This document shows positions 1-10,399 of a DNA stretch of 64,000 bases, piece by piece. Source of the stretch: Dipteris shenzhenensis (lineage: Eukaryota; Polypodiophyta; Polypodiopsida; Gleicheniales); the NCBI GenBank assembly GCA_047967505.1, contig CM106540.1, one strand, 5' to 3'. Every line of letters starts with the position of its first letter. The stretch's first letter is position 1. The notes under the pieces are model-generated. The model saw nothing but the letters and a program-made list of their open reading frames with translations, was not told the origin of the DNA and made no database searches. The position numbers were made by a program, and so were the translations under genes.

Positions 1-1090
1 GGAGTACTTGGTGGTACCATTTCTTGCACATTTGGTGCATGGACAGCTTGTTGTCTATCAACATATGTAGGTGGATTCACATCCTGGAAAGTGATTCTCC
101 TCATTTCCACATCCCTCATGGGTGCCTTATGCATCTTCTTCTCATTGAAGACTACATCATGGGTGCCTTATGCATCTTCTTCTCATTGAAGACTACATCA
201 TGGCAGCGTATGATCTTCTTTGCTTCTGGATCCCAGAGACGATAGCCCATCTCTCCACTTTCACCATAACCCAGAAAGATGCATTTCCTAGACTTAGGAT
301 CTAGCTTCTTTCGAAGCTCTTTTGGCACATGTGCATATGCCTCACACCCAAATATATGCAAATGACAGTAAGAGGGCTTCTTGCCACTCCATGCCTCTTC
401 AGGAATACCATCATCCAAACTCTTACTAGGTGATCTATTGATCACATGCACTGCAGTCTTCATTGCCTCAGCCCAAAAACCACTAGAAAGACTTGCATTG
501 GAAAGCATGCATTGCAACCTTTCTTGAATGGTACGATTCATCTTTTCTGCAATTGGATTTTGCTCTGGAGTACGAGGGGATGTGAGCTCCCTCTTAGTCC
601 CACATGTATCACAGAAATGCTGAAAGTCATGAGAGAGATACTCTCCACCATTGTCAGTCCGTAGGCATTTAAGCATTCTACCTGACTGATTCTCAACCAA
701 GGCCAGCCATTTTTGAAATACCTGGAACACATCACTCTTCCGAGCTATAGCATAAGCCCACACTTTCCTAATTGCATCATCAATGAATGTCACATAGTAT
801 TCAGCTCTGCCTAATGACCGTGTAGGCATGGGACCACATACGTCTGAATGCACCAAATCAAGCTTTTCAAACTCTTTCTTTTCCCTTCTTTTATGGGCTG
901 ATTTAGTCTGCTTCCCATAGAGACAATGTTCATAAAATTCAAAATCAGAGAAACTCAAATGCGGTACATAACCCAAACGGCATAAGAGTTTCATCCCATT
1001 TTGGCTCATATGGCCCAACCGGCAATGCCATAAAGAAGTGCTTGGCTGCTCAGTTATTGCAACTATTGGGGTAAAGGGCAGTGTGCCCAC
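1..1090 (-). pseudogene. Ty1/copia integrase region, 5' part of a decayed pol
   Basis: Reading leftward, this encodes the GAG-pre-integrase zinc-binding segment (WHCRLGHMS, then a degraded second Cys pair) and the integrase core. The core acidic residues are visible: D in LVHSDVCGP, D in LRTDNGGEY and E in EQNPIAEKMNRT. It continues through the copia-typical INRSPSKSL and the FLGYGESGEMGYRLWDPE block. The open frame stops at 152 because a 41-bp tandem duplication (120-201) shifts the frame. It belongs with the gag segment at 1178-2362 and runs off the left edge, where RT and RNase H would lie. Integrase inserts the cDNA copy of the element. This copy is a fossil. Family assignment is secure. 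Confidence 0.9.
120..201. repeat. 41-bp tandem duplication in copia pol
   Basis: Two adjacent, essentially identical 41-bp units start at 120 and 161 (GGGTGCCTTATGCATC...). Since 41 is not a multiple of three, the duplication breaks the minus-strand pol frame at the FNEKKMHKAP position, which is encoded twice. Confidence 0.93.
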
Positions 1091-1177
1091 AGCAACAACA
1101 TGATCAAATACCCCTTATACATGTAAGGGATACAAAGTCCCACACTTGGCACCCCTAGCCAAAAGCATAGAGCCCTT

Positions 1178-2362
1178 CTAAATTTTCCAACTTCCAAAAC
1201 CAAAGTTGGTCTGAAAACTAGCATCATCTAGCTGACTCGTTGAAATGAGACTCTTGGTCAGCTTAGGCACATGTCTCACATTTTTCAAAATAAATGCAAA
1301 CCCATTTGCAAAAGAAAACTTTATGTCACCTACTCCCACTATGTCACATGCATAAGTGGAGAACCATTCCCTATGGGGAGTAACATGAAATGAAGCACCA
1401 AAATCCAAAATCCAATCCTGGGAATATGCATCATCTGAAGTGGTAAGCAACTCTACAGATAAACTAGACATGAAGAGAATGTCATTGTCACTATCATGTG
1501 TGACTGCATTGATCTCCTCAATCTTCACTTTTCCTTTGTCCTCCCTTGGACTCTCTTCCTTCTGATTTGCACCCCAATTTGCATTCTTTTTCTTATCCTT
1601 TTGCTCTCTTTTTAGCTTGTAGCAATCCTTTTTCATGTGGCCCTTCTTACCATAGTGGTAACACTCAATGTTCCATGCCCTGGATTTGCTACGAGACTTC
1701 CCTCTTTCTTGGGACTTCCCCCTGAACTGTGATCTGCCCCTTTGCACATTTAAGGCTGCATCCTGCTTGTTGCCATTCATAGACTTCTGTCTAATCTCCT
1801 TGGCCAACAAGCTACCCACAACATCATCAAACTTCAGTACTCCACTAGGTGTAGAGTACTGACAGCTGTAGGAAAGGTATCCCATGAGGATGGCAATGAA
1901 CATAAGAGAAATATTGCCTGTCTCCGCATCAAAATTCATCTTTTGAGCCTGAAGCTGCCTGAAAATAATATTGAATTCATTCAAGTGAGAAGCAATGGAA
2001 ACCCCTTCCTTCATCTGCAGCTCAAACAACCTCTTCATGAGGTAAACTTTATTAGAGGCAGTTTCCCTCTCATAAGTGGCACATAGTTTCTTCCACAAAT
2101 CTTCCGTAGTCTGCTCATTTACTACTGTGAAATAAACTGACTCTGCAAGATGAAGTCTAATAGTAGACTTTGCTAATGCATCCAACTCATTCCAATCATC
2201 CTCAGACATATCTGTAGGCTTAGCTTTAATACCTGCCAAGGGTTTAATCTGCTTCTTTTGAATAAGCACATCCCTTATTTGTTCTTTCCACAAAGAAAAG
2301 TTTGTCCCATCAAACTTTTTGAAGCTGAAAAACTCCTTTTCAGACATGGAAGAGGATGCCAT
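1178..2362 (-). pseudogene. Ty1/copia gag and protease of the left-edge element
   Basis: The ATG at 2362-2360 begins MASSSMSEKEFFSFKKFDGT, followed by the UBN2-type gag motif (FDGTNFSLWKEQIRDVL) and a long helical gag. The zinc knuckle is CYHYGKKGHMKKDC, in which the second Cys of the CCHC set is Tyr. The protease site reads DFGAS where copia has DSGAS. Gag forms the particle and protease matures it, so both substitutions suggest loss of function. The frame ends at 1178, about 90 bp before the integrase frame resumes. I could not place a PBS or LTR for this element in 2400-3200. Confidence 0.88.
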
Positions 2363-4755
2363 GATGCAAATGAAGCAAAATCCCAAATGCTAGTGCCTGC
2401 AAGAGAGAATCACACCAAATACCAGGTGCACCCAAATGTGTATGCCACAATAAAGTGAAATGTCACCAAAACTCAAAGCTCAAAGCATCAAAAGATGCAT
2501 CTGACTCATGTGCATATACTATTCATCCATATGAGCAAATTTGTCCCAAAAGAAAATGCCAACTGCAATGGCAATCCAAAATACCAATAAGTGCCAAATG
2601 GCTCAAGCATAAACACCGTCCATGGGCATATGCATCAATAATATCTCATCCAAGAGAGCATAACACTATCATTGCATCACCTGCAATGTATCAAAGGTGT
2701 CCCTTAGCATAAAATAGCATCCATGTGCAAAGCGTCCATAAAAAATAGCATCCCACAAGGCAATTTGGGCCTATCAGCGCATCTAATAAGGATTGCAATG
2801 CATCCAAATGGCCTATAAATCATCCACTGCAACCCAATGCACACCACGAATGAGCGCACGTGGCTCAAACTGCAACCAGAGTGATCTGCATCAGGTATGC
2901 TCAAGAAATCATGGTCCTATGAAAATGACTGCTACTAAAAATAGAACCTGAGATGCCTCAAAACATGGGCGCCATTGCATAATCGGACTCAGCAAAAAAA
3001 TCTGCAAATATATCTCTTCTGCTAGAACTCCAAAATCCCAACCGATCAGTGAGACTTCCAATACTTATCCACTGCCATGTGGCATAAATCTAAGGTTTCA
3101 AAACCTTAGAATGAAAAATGCATAACAGAGAGACGAAATCTAATACAGAGAGATCTATAACTCTAAAAATACTCCACTGAATCGCACAAGAATTGACAGG
3201 TAGAGGTTTTCGGGCATCCGAAATGCAATGGGACAGACTGTTTTGGAAACCATGGTCTCAATCACTGGGTCCAACACACAGACTAAAAACTATTCATTGT
3301 GAGGATAGAAAAAATGTTATGTATGTATATGACCCTAGAGTACCACCTTTGATTGAAGACAAATGGGATGTTTTACATACTGATATATTAGGGTTTATTA
3401 TTGTCTAAACTCTTAGAGATATCCTTGCAGGAGAGGAGTTGTTTTGTGAGTATGAGTTTTAAGACGTAAGACCATTGTCATGATGTTAGCCTACTCCCAA
3501 TTTAATTTAGTTCCATTTAATATGTTTTAAGATCAATGAATCGATTTGAATATCAAAAGTGTTGCTTAATACCATATTTTCTTGAGAAAATTCACAATGT
3601 TTGGGTTCACAATGCATGGCAATTATATGAGCATGTTTGGAATATTTCAATGGAATGATATAATATTTAGCCAAATAAAAACTCAAATACATCTTCAAAT
3701 ATATGCTTTTTTCTATTAATTTCCTTCCAAATCAAACAAAATGCCATTGATATTTGAATAGAATGATATAATATTGTCAATATTTCAATGGAATGATATA
3801 GTTATTAGCCAAATAAAAACTCAAATACATCTTTGGATATATGATTTTTCATATTACTTTCCTTCCGAAACAACCAAAATGCCTTTGATTTTTGCGACTT
3901 TTAAAAAATTAAAAATTGGGATTTTCCCAAAATTACTAATACGATGTTTATGCAAGTGGCATGTTTTGCCTATAGAGGTTAGTTAGTCTAGCTACCTTGG
4001 TGATCACATTCTTTGATTTTGGAGTCTTGATAGTTTTGGTGTGCCTTCCCTCATGTTTTGATTTTGGAATTCCACCAAGCCTTTGGCTATGTATTGTTCT
4101 GTATATTGGTTTATATATTTACTGAGCTATGGCTCGATGACAATGTGAGTAGTTCCACAGTTGTTCATAATGCAGTTCTCCAACAAGACCCGTAGGTCTA
4201 AGGAGGCATAGCGGTGTTATTCCTTTCAATTCATCATTGGAATCTTTTACCTTTATCTATTATTTCTAAGTTAAGTTTATTGCATACATAAACTTTGAGT
4301 TCTCCGAAACATCAAAATCTCATCGCAAGTCCCACCGTGATGCTAGAGCACTATCCTAATTGACCCTTCATTCTTCAATCTTCTAGATGCTCTATTGAAC
4401 AACCTGGTATTGTGAAAATCCAAACAGCTACCACAACACCTCATGAATCAGTTCAATCTACCAGTACTTTCCTTTCATGGACACACAGCATTCCATAGTC
4501 CAACATATGATCAAATGACATTTACTAGCATCAAACACTTATGGGAAAAGGAAATAATCGAGTTGAATCCACTGTGCACCTGGTTCCTAATGCAATAGGG
4601 CTTGATTTTATCGAAATTAGTTTGGATTGGGAACATCTTTCCTAAGATTTTCACAAATTGAACTGTGTTGTTTTGACCTACGTCGATGACTCTCACATGT
4701 CCTTGCCATAGGCATCCGGAACTTCCTTGGAAATAACTCATGCCTAGAATAGAAA
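2363..4755. other. Region without a recognisable gene
   Basis: The first part (2363-3200) is probably the 5' leader or LTR of the left-edge copia, but no PBS or terminal repeat was found. The rest is AT-rich. The short open frame at 3193-3408 has no recognisable domain. An old diverged duplication lies at 3641-3916. Confidence 0.5.
3641..3916. repeat. Diverged tandem duplication, period about 138 bp
   Basis: The block beginning AATATTTCAATGGAATGATA at 3641 recurs at 3779, followed in both by AGCCAAATAAAAACTCAAAT and a CTTTCCTTCC-like segment. The copies differ at many positions, so the event is old. Confidence 0.85.
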
Positions 4756-5448
4756 TGTAAGAAAATAGTACGCAGCGGAAGATAACAACAAAACGCAAGT
4801 ACACGATGGAAAGCTGGAGAGAATACAAAAATTCTGATATACCAAACTGCTGATACAACTGATGGTTGGCTGTCCACCCATGCGCTCTACAGACAGAGCT
4901 TCGATGGTGATCTAGACAGATGCTGGACGGAGGACTATGAGCATGAAGAACTGGTGATCTGATGATAGGGGGTGGCCACTTATATAGTGAAAGTGGTTGA
5001 CGGTCGGCCCTGTAATAGGCAGTCGGCCTAATAGACAGTCGGCCTGGAAGACCACCGACCCTTCAGAAAACATGCCGTCGGGCAGATGAAGGATCGCGCA
5101 TAGGTCATACCGTCGGGCCTGGGGCTACCGGCAACCCCCGGACCCTGCCGCTGGGGGCTTTGCCCCCAGACCCCCACCGGGGGCCTGCGCCCCCCGGACC
5201 CCCTGCTATCGGGGGGGCTATCACCCCCCCGAACCCCCCCTCTGTGCAGACGGGTATCTACTCTTGGCTCCTAAGCCGTCTCATAACCATCTGGTCTACT
5301 CTAAGACCCCTTCCAGTGTCTAAACTGGGGATCCCTCCCAATATCTGATACCCATCATGGCTTCTCCTCATATGGGGGCCTTACAACATTGGGTACACAG
5401 AATATTGGTGGGTTACATGAGAGGTGGACATTTGAGCTAACTCTAACA
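4756..5448 (-). repeat. 3' LTR of the young copia element
   Basis: 693 bp with TG...CA ends in element sense. It contains TATATAAG (minus strand, 4980-4986) and a GC-rich block of three hairpins (about 5140-5245). It is preceded in element sense by the polypurine tract. Confidence 0.97.
5140..5245 (-). other. Array of three GC-rich hairpins in the 3' LTR
   Basis: Three adjacent inverted repeats occur: CTGGGGGCTTTGCCCCCAG, CCGGGGGCCTGCGCCCCCCGG and GGGGGGGCTATCACCCCCCC. They repeat at about 9749-9853 in the 5' LTR. The G-rich strand is the element's sense strand. Possible roles are RNA structure or G-quadruplex formation; neither can be shown from sequence alone. Confidence 0.8.
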
Positions 5449-5458
5449 CCCCCCCTCA
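5449..5458 (-). promoter_or_regulatory. Polypurine tract (plus-strand DNA primer)
   Basis: Minus-strand TTGAGGGGGGG directly abuts the TGTTAG start of the 3' LTR, the standard position for the plus-strand primer of LTR retrotransposons. Confidence 0.93.
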
Positions 5459-5477
5459 ATGTTCACCCGAAGATGAA

Positions 5478-8400
5478 CTACGTGTTCGGACCAATGCCGA
5501 GTCGATGTAGATGCCGCAACAATAAATCACTCCCAAGAGCCTTCGTGAAGATGTCTGCGCAATTGTCCTCTGTGGGACAATACTCCAGCTCTATGACTCC
5601 ATCCTCGATGAGCTCTCGTACGTAGTGATACTGGATCTCTATGTGCTTTGTACGAGCATGGAACACAGGATTCTTTGCAATGGCCATGCAACTCTGATTG
5701 TCGCATTTTAGAACCGTCGCATCTTCGATTGGAACTCCTATGTCTTGCAAGATCCTCCTTAGCCAAACTGCTTCACAAGCAGCAATGCATGCTGCCTTGT
5801 ACTCAGCTTCCGTCGAAGATAGTGCCACTGTTGGTTGCTTCTTGCTAATCCAAGAGAACACTCCTGAACCAAGTGAGAAACAATATCCAGAAACTGACTT
5901 TCTAGAATCACAATCTCCCGCCCAATCTGAGTCACAGTAACCCGCCAAGGTCTTCCCTGCTCTGTAGGTAATGCCATACTCTAGTGTACCTTTCACGTAC
6001 TTTAGCACACGCATCCCTGCTTTCCAATGGTTCTCTCGAGGTTGATTTGAGAACCTACTAAGTACACCAACTGCAAAGCTGATATCAGGTCTAGTGTTGC
6101 ACAGAAAAATGAGACTCCCCACAAGTTTCCTATACTCCTTGATGTCGACAAGTGGTGATGCATCCTCCACTGAGAGCTTACCATTCACCTCCATGGGAGA
6201 GACCACGTCCTTACACTCGGTCATACCGAATGCCTTCAAGATCTCGCGAGCATATCTCTGCTGAGAGATGAAAATCCTGCCAGGTTTTTGCCAAACCTCA
6301 ATGCCGAGGCAAAAGTGCATGAGCCCCAAATCTGTCATCTCAAACTCGGAACTCAACGACTCCCTCAACTGTTGCAGCATCTTCTCATGATCTCCTGTGA
6401 TGATCAAGTCATCCACGTAAAGGACTATTACCACATACTTGCCATCCTGCTTACGAACATACAGGTTAGCATCAGAAGCACTTTTTGAGAAACCAATAGA
6501 TATGAGAAAGCTATCAATCCGTTGGTACCATGCCCTTGGGGCCTGTTTCAGCCCGTACAATGCCTTCTTTAGTTTGCAAACCTTGTTCTCTGAATTGGGC
6601 ACCTCAAATCCTGGTGGCTGGAACACATATACCTCCTCCTTGAGATGTCCATTCAAGAACGCAGATTTCACGTCCATTTGAAACACCGGCCACTGCTTAT
6701 GAGCAGCCAAGGCAAGTACCACCCGAATAGTTGTCATCCTTGCTGTAGGAGCAAATGAATCCTCAAAATCAAAGCCTTCAACTTGAGAGTATCCTTGTGC
6801 AACAAGCCTAGCCTTGTACTTTTCCAAAGATCCATCAGATTTGTACTTGGCCTTCCATACCCATTTGGTACCAATGATCTTCCTTTTTTCTGGACGATCA
6901 ACCAAGTCCCAAGTCTGATTCTTCATGATGCTGTCATACTCCTCTTGCATGGCAGCTTTCCAATTTGGATCCGCCATTGCCTCATCCAAATTCGTAGGCT
7001 CTTGAACTTTCATAATCTCAGCCATCAAGGCCATATTGACTATGTGTTCAGAAGCCCTTTTCTGCTCCTCTATCCTCTTTGATCGTCGAAGTCCATCTGC
7101 AGATGACTCCGCCAAGTCTGGAGCCGGATTCTTCTCATCAAAGAGCTGCCTTGCCCACTTTGGAAGTGGCTTACCTTGTGGAGCCAAGGCATGTTGTGGT
7201 GTTGGTGGAGTCTGTTCCTCGAAGTACTCCTCCTCATTCTGCAACTCTGCTTTAGATACGGGCACAAGGTGAGTTACTTTTACGGCTGATGATAAAGTGG
7301 AAGGGCATACCTCCTCCTCCACTGTATGTGGCTGTTCCCAAAACACCACATCACGACTGACCACGATCTTCTTTGCCTCTGGATCATATAGCCGGTACGC
7401 CTTTGACTCCTGGCTATAGCCCATGAAGATACACTTTCTGCTCTTTGGATCTAATTTCTTTCTGGTGCTATCTGGAACATGAACAAAGCACTCACATCCA
7501 AATGTTCTGAAATGAGAAGCGGAAGGCTTTTTACCTGAGTAAGCCTCCAAAGGTGTTTTGCCCGTCAAGGCCTTTGTGAAGCTTCGATTGACGATGTCCG
7601 TGCGAAGCTTCTTTACCTTCAGCCCGCTTTCGTTTTCCACCATCTTTTGCCACTGTTTGAATTTTCCAAGAGCTTCAGCCTTATCTCGTAAAAAATACAC
7701 CCACATGTATCTACTGTAGTCGTCGACGATAAGCATGTAGTAGTTACATCCCCCCAAAGCTTGAGTCGGAGCTTTCCCACTGAGATCAGCATGAACCAAT
7801 TGTAGAGGAGCCTTTGCCCGATAGCCGCTCTCATGTGGAAAAGCCTTCCTTTGTTGCTTGCCCATCATACAAGCTTCACAAGGTTCCTGCACCTTTGAGA
7901 GTGCAGGCAAGTGTGCAACCATCCCTGTTTTCTGCATTTCCAAAAGAATAGGATAACTAAGATGACCAAATCTTTCATGCCATACCTTACTGATGCCCAC
8001 TCCTGAAGATACTGTTAGTGCCGTCAGCTCGTAGAGATTGTTCTTCCTTACTGCCTTGCCGACCACCTTGCCCGCTGCATTAAGGATTTCTGCTCCGGTC
8101 CTCTTGAAACGCACCTCCAAGTTGCGATCAGTTATCGCAGCAACCGAAAGCAAGTTCTTCTTTAGCTGAGGAACTAGTAATACATCAGAAAGCTCTTTAG
8201 TTTCACCCTCTTGAATGGAAAGAGAGATAGTACCTGTACCTGCCACAGGGCATTTTGCATTATTACCGACCGTCACGTTCATGGGCTCTTGTAGAGGCTT
8301 GAAAGAGCTATACCAGTCCTTCTTTCTGGTCATGTGACGGGACGCTCCACTATCAAGGAGCCACGAATCATTCGTTGTTGAAACTTCTGTTGAGGAGCAT

Positions 8401-9284
8401 ATTTCTTCAATTGCAACCCATAGCTCCAACTCAGTTTCAACTGTGTTGGTAGATTCCTTGCCTTTCGAAGAAGACTGTGTAGTGCCATTCTTTTCGTCCT
8501 GCTGCTTCTTTCTGCAATCCTTGATCATGTGACCGCTTTTGTTGCAGTAGTGGCACTTACCTGAAAACTTCTTCTTCTTACCATTCTTCTTCTCTCCACC
8601 CTTCCCTTTGGATGTGGTTGAGAATGCTGCATCACTTCCGCCATCGCGGGTCTTCATTCGCATCTCCTCCTCTAAGAGCATCGCGCTAAACTCTTCAAAA
8701 GTGAGGGGTGGATTTCTTACCTGCGTGTTGAGTGTCGTGACCAATGCATCGTACTTTTGTGGAAGGATCCGAATGCACCTTCTAGCCAACTCTTCGCTGG
8801 TCTTTGTAATCCCAACCGCCGCCATCTGATCACGTAGATTCTTGATCCGTGTGATGAATGTCTCAGCTGATTCTCCATCAGAGCACCTCTCTGCAGCAAG
8901 CATATTCTCCAGATTTTGAATTCTGGTCTGATTCCGCGTTTCATACTGACCTTTCAGTATGTTCCAAGCCTCACTTGCCTTGTCTGTGTGCTGAATCAGA
9001 GTCAAAACAGAATCACTTGAACTGGTAACAAGAGCGCAGAGTGCATCTGCGTTCCTTCGTTTCCATGCCCGAAGAAGATCTGCATTCGGTGGCGTTATGA
9101 CGTTGGGGTTGTTTGGATTCGGTGATCCAACCGGTTCTGGATCCAATCCCAGAACAGTATCCAGAAGCTCATATGAATCCAAGATCGCGCTGATCTTGAA
9201 TTTCCACAAAGTATAATTCGTCCCATCGAGCTTGCCTTCATTGAAGGCAGGTGGACGAATTCGCAACGGGGTTGGTGCAGCCAT
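5478..9284 (-). CDS. Ty1/copia Gag-Pol polyprotein with integrase-core deletion
   Basis: A 1268-residue frame starts at the ATG at 9284-9282 ([14 protein letters not shown]); an in-frame GTG lies just before it. The order is: UBN2 gag (about 1-230), intact zinc knuckle [14 protein letters not shown] (about 243-256), protease DSGASRHMT (about 310), integrase HHCC (WHERFGHLS to CEACMMGKQ, about 435-475), integrase core beginning [11 protein letters not shown] with YVDDLIIT (about 955), and RNase H with [15 protein letters not shown] and ADIFTKAL. The core jumps from LRTD to [10 protein letters not shown] near 7596. Compared with the left-edge copia, about 69 residues are missing, including the catalytic Glu region. 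Everything else looks intact. The protein would make particles and cDNA but should not integrate on its own. Confidence 0.95.
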   Translation of the reverse strand: MAAPTPLRIRPPAFNEGKLDGTNYTLWKFKISAILDSYELLDTVLGLDPEPVGSPNPNNPNVITPPNADLLRAWKRRNADALCALVTSSSDSVLTLIQHTDKASEAWNILKGQYETRNQTRIQNLENMLAAERCSDGESAETFITRIKNLRDQMAAVGITKTSEELARRCIRILPQKYDALVTTLNTQVRNPPLTFEEFSAMLLEEEMRMKTRDGGSDAAFSTTSKGKGGEKKNGKKKKFSGKCHYCNKSGHMIKDCRKKQQDEKNGTTQSSSKGKESTNTVETELELWVAIEEICSSTEVSTTNDSWLLDSGASRHMTRKKDWYSSFKPLQEPMNVTVGNNAKCPVAGTGTISLSIQEGETKELSDVLLVPQLKKNLLSVAAITDRNLEVRFKRTGAEILNAAGKVVGKAVRKNNLYELTALTVSSGVGISKVWHERFGHLSYPILLEMQKTGMVAHLPALSKVQEPCEACMMGKQQRKAFPHESGYRAKAPLQLVHADLSGKAPTQALGGCNYYMLIVDDYSRYMWVYFLRDKAEALGKFKQWQKMVENESGLKVKKLRTDIVNRSFTKALTGKTPLEAYSGKKPSASHFRTFGCECFVHVPDSTRKKLDPKSRKCIFMGYSQESKAYRLYDPEAKKIVVSRDVVFWEQPHTVEEEVCPSTLSSAVKVTHLVPVSKAELQNEEEYFEEQTPPTPQHALAPQGKPLPKWARQLFDEKNPAPDLAESSADGLRRSKRIEEQKRASEHIVNMALMAEIMKVQEPTNLDEAMADPNWKAAMQEEYDSIMKNQTWDLVDRPEKRKIIGTKWVWKAKYKSDGSLEKYKARLVAQGYSQVEGFDFEDSFAPTARMTTIRVVLALAAHKQWPVFQMDVKSAFLNGHLKEEVYVFQPPGFEVPNSENKVCKLKKALYGLKQAPRAWYQRIDSFLISIGFSKSASDANLYVRKQDGKYVVIVLYVDDLIITGDHEKMLQQLRESLSSEFEMTDLGLMHFCLGIEVWQKPGRIFISQQRYAREILKAFGMTECKDVVSPMEVNGKLSVEDASPLVDIKEYRKLVGSLIFLCNTRPDISFAVGVLSRFSNQPRENHWKAGMRVLKYVKGTLEYGITYRAGKTLAGYCDSDWAGDCDSRKSVSGYCFSLGSGVFSWISKKQPTVALSSTEAEYKAACIAACEAVWLRRILQDIGVPIEDATVLKCDNQSCMAIAKNPVFHARTKHIEIQYHYVRELIEDGVIELEYCPTEDNCADIFTKALGSDLLLRHLHRLGIGPNT

Positions 9285-9351
9285 CACTCCTAGTAGCCTT
9301 TGCTAACAAAGCTCGTTGAACTTGCAATAAAGTCGTTACTCAGATAGCCTG

Positions 9352-9364
9352 AGCTCTGATACCA
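9352..9364 (-). promoter_or_regulatory. Primer-binding site for initiator Met-tRNA
   Basis: The minus strand reads TGGTATCAGAGCT immediately downstream of the 5' LTR end at 9365. This is the usual plant copia primer site, complementary to the 3' end of tRNA-iMet. Confidence 0.96.
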
Positions 9365-10057
9365 TGTAAGAAAATAGTACGCAGCGGAAGATAACAACAA
9401 AACGCAAGTACACGATGGAAAGCTGGAGAGAATACAAAAATTCTGATATACCAAACTGCTGATACAACTGATGGTTGGCTGTCCACCCGTGCGCTCTACA
9501 GACAGAGCTTCGATGGTGATCTAGACAGATGCTGGACGGAGGACTATGAGCATGAAGAACTGGTGATCTGATGATAGGGGGTGGCCACTTATATAGTGAA
9601 AGTGGTTGACGGTCGGCCCCGTAATAGGCAGTCGGCCTAATAGACAGTCGGCCTGGAAGACCACCGACCCTTCAGAAAACATGCCGTCGGGCAGATGAAG
9701 GATCGCGCATAGGTCATACCGTCGGGCCTGGGGCTACCGGCAGCCCCCGGACCCTGCCGCTGGGGGCTTTGCCCCCAGACCCCCACCGGGGGCCTGCGCC
9801 CCCCGGACCCCCTGCTATCGGGGGGGCTATCACCCCCCCGAACCCCCCCTTTGTGCAGACGGGTATCTACTCTTGGCTCCTAAGCCGTCTCATAACCATC
9901 TGGTCTACTCTAAGACCCCTTCCAGTGTCTAAACTGGGGATCCCTCCCAATATCTGATACCCATCATGGCTTCTCCTCATATGGGGGCCTTACAACATTG
10001 GGTACACAGAATATTGGTGGGTTACATGAGAGGTGGACATTTGAGCTAACTCTAACA
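9365..10057 (-). repeat. 5' LTR of the young copia element
   Basis: 693 bp, same length as the 3' LTR with no indels and four transition differences. Element transcription should start within it, downstream of the TATA motif near 9590. Confidence 0.97.
9589..9595 (-). promoter_or_regulatory. TATA box in the copia 5' LTR
   Basis: The minus strand reads CACTATATAAGTGG here, mid-LTR, where U3 promoters of copia LTRs usually lie. The same motif is in the 3' LTR at 4980-4986. Confidence 0.7.
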
Positions 10058-10399
10058 AGAAACAGAGAACCAAGTCATCTTTCTTGAATTTCTTAGGGCT
10101 TGTTTGACATATGTGTTTTGTAGTTTTTTTTCTTGAGAGGGCATTTAGGTAGGGCTCTTTCCCTATGTTTATCTGACGAGGATATATGGAAAATCCTTTG
10201 TTTGATTGCATCAAACAAAGGACTAGTGCATTGTACAAAGCACTAAAATCTCAGTTTATATGCCCATACTATTTGTGGGATTTTTTTGGTCTTAGCCTTG
10301 GTGCCCAGTGCTAACTGTCTTTTAAACAATGGCACCTATAACCTTGTTTGTACTTTTTACCTAGCCATCAACCTTAGGATTGTAAGGTGTAAGTGGATG

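Larger units (their letters stand above)
4756..10057 (-). mobile_element. Complete young Ty1/copia LTR retrotransposon
   Basis: Both LTRs are 693 bp (5' LTR 9365-10057, 3' LTR 4756-5448), begin TGTTAGAG and end TTACA in element sense, and differ at four positions, all transitions. The insertion is flanked by AGAAA at 4751-4755 and 10058-10062, a perfect 5-bp target-site duplication. A PBS matching the initiator Met-tRNA end adjoins the 5' LTR, and a G7 polypurine tract adjoins the 3' LTR. Domain order is gag, protease, integrase, RT, RNase H, as in Ty1/copia. One uninterrupted frame fills the interior, but the integrase core has an in-frame deletion, so this copy should need integrase supplied in trans. 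Confidence 0.97.

Noticed and set aside
5160-5348. Pro-rich 62-codon frames in both copia LTRs (also 9769-9957)
   Set aside because: They are the translation of the hairpin array in the LTR, antisense to the element.
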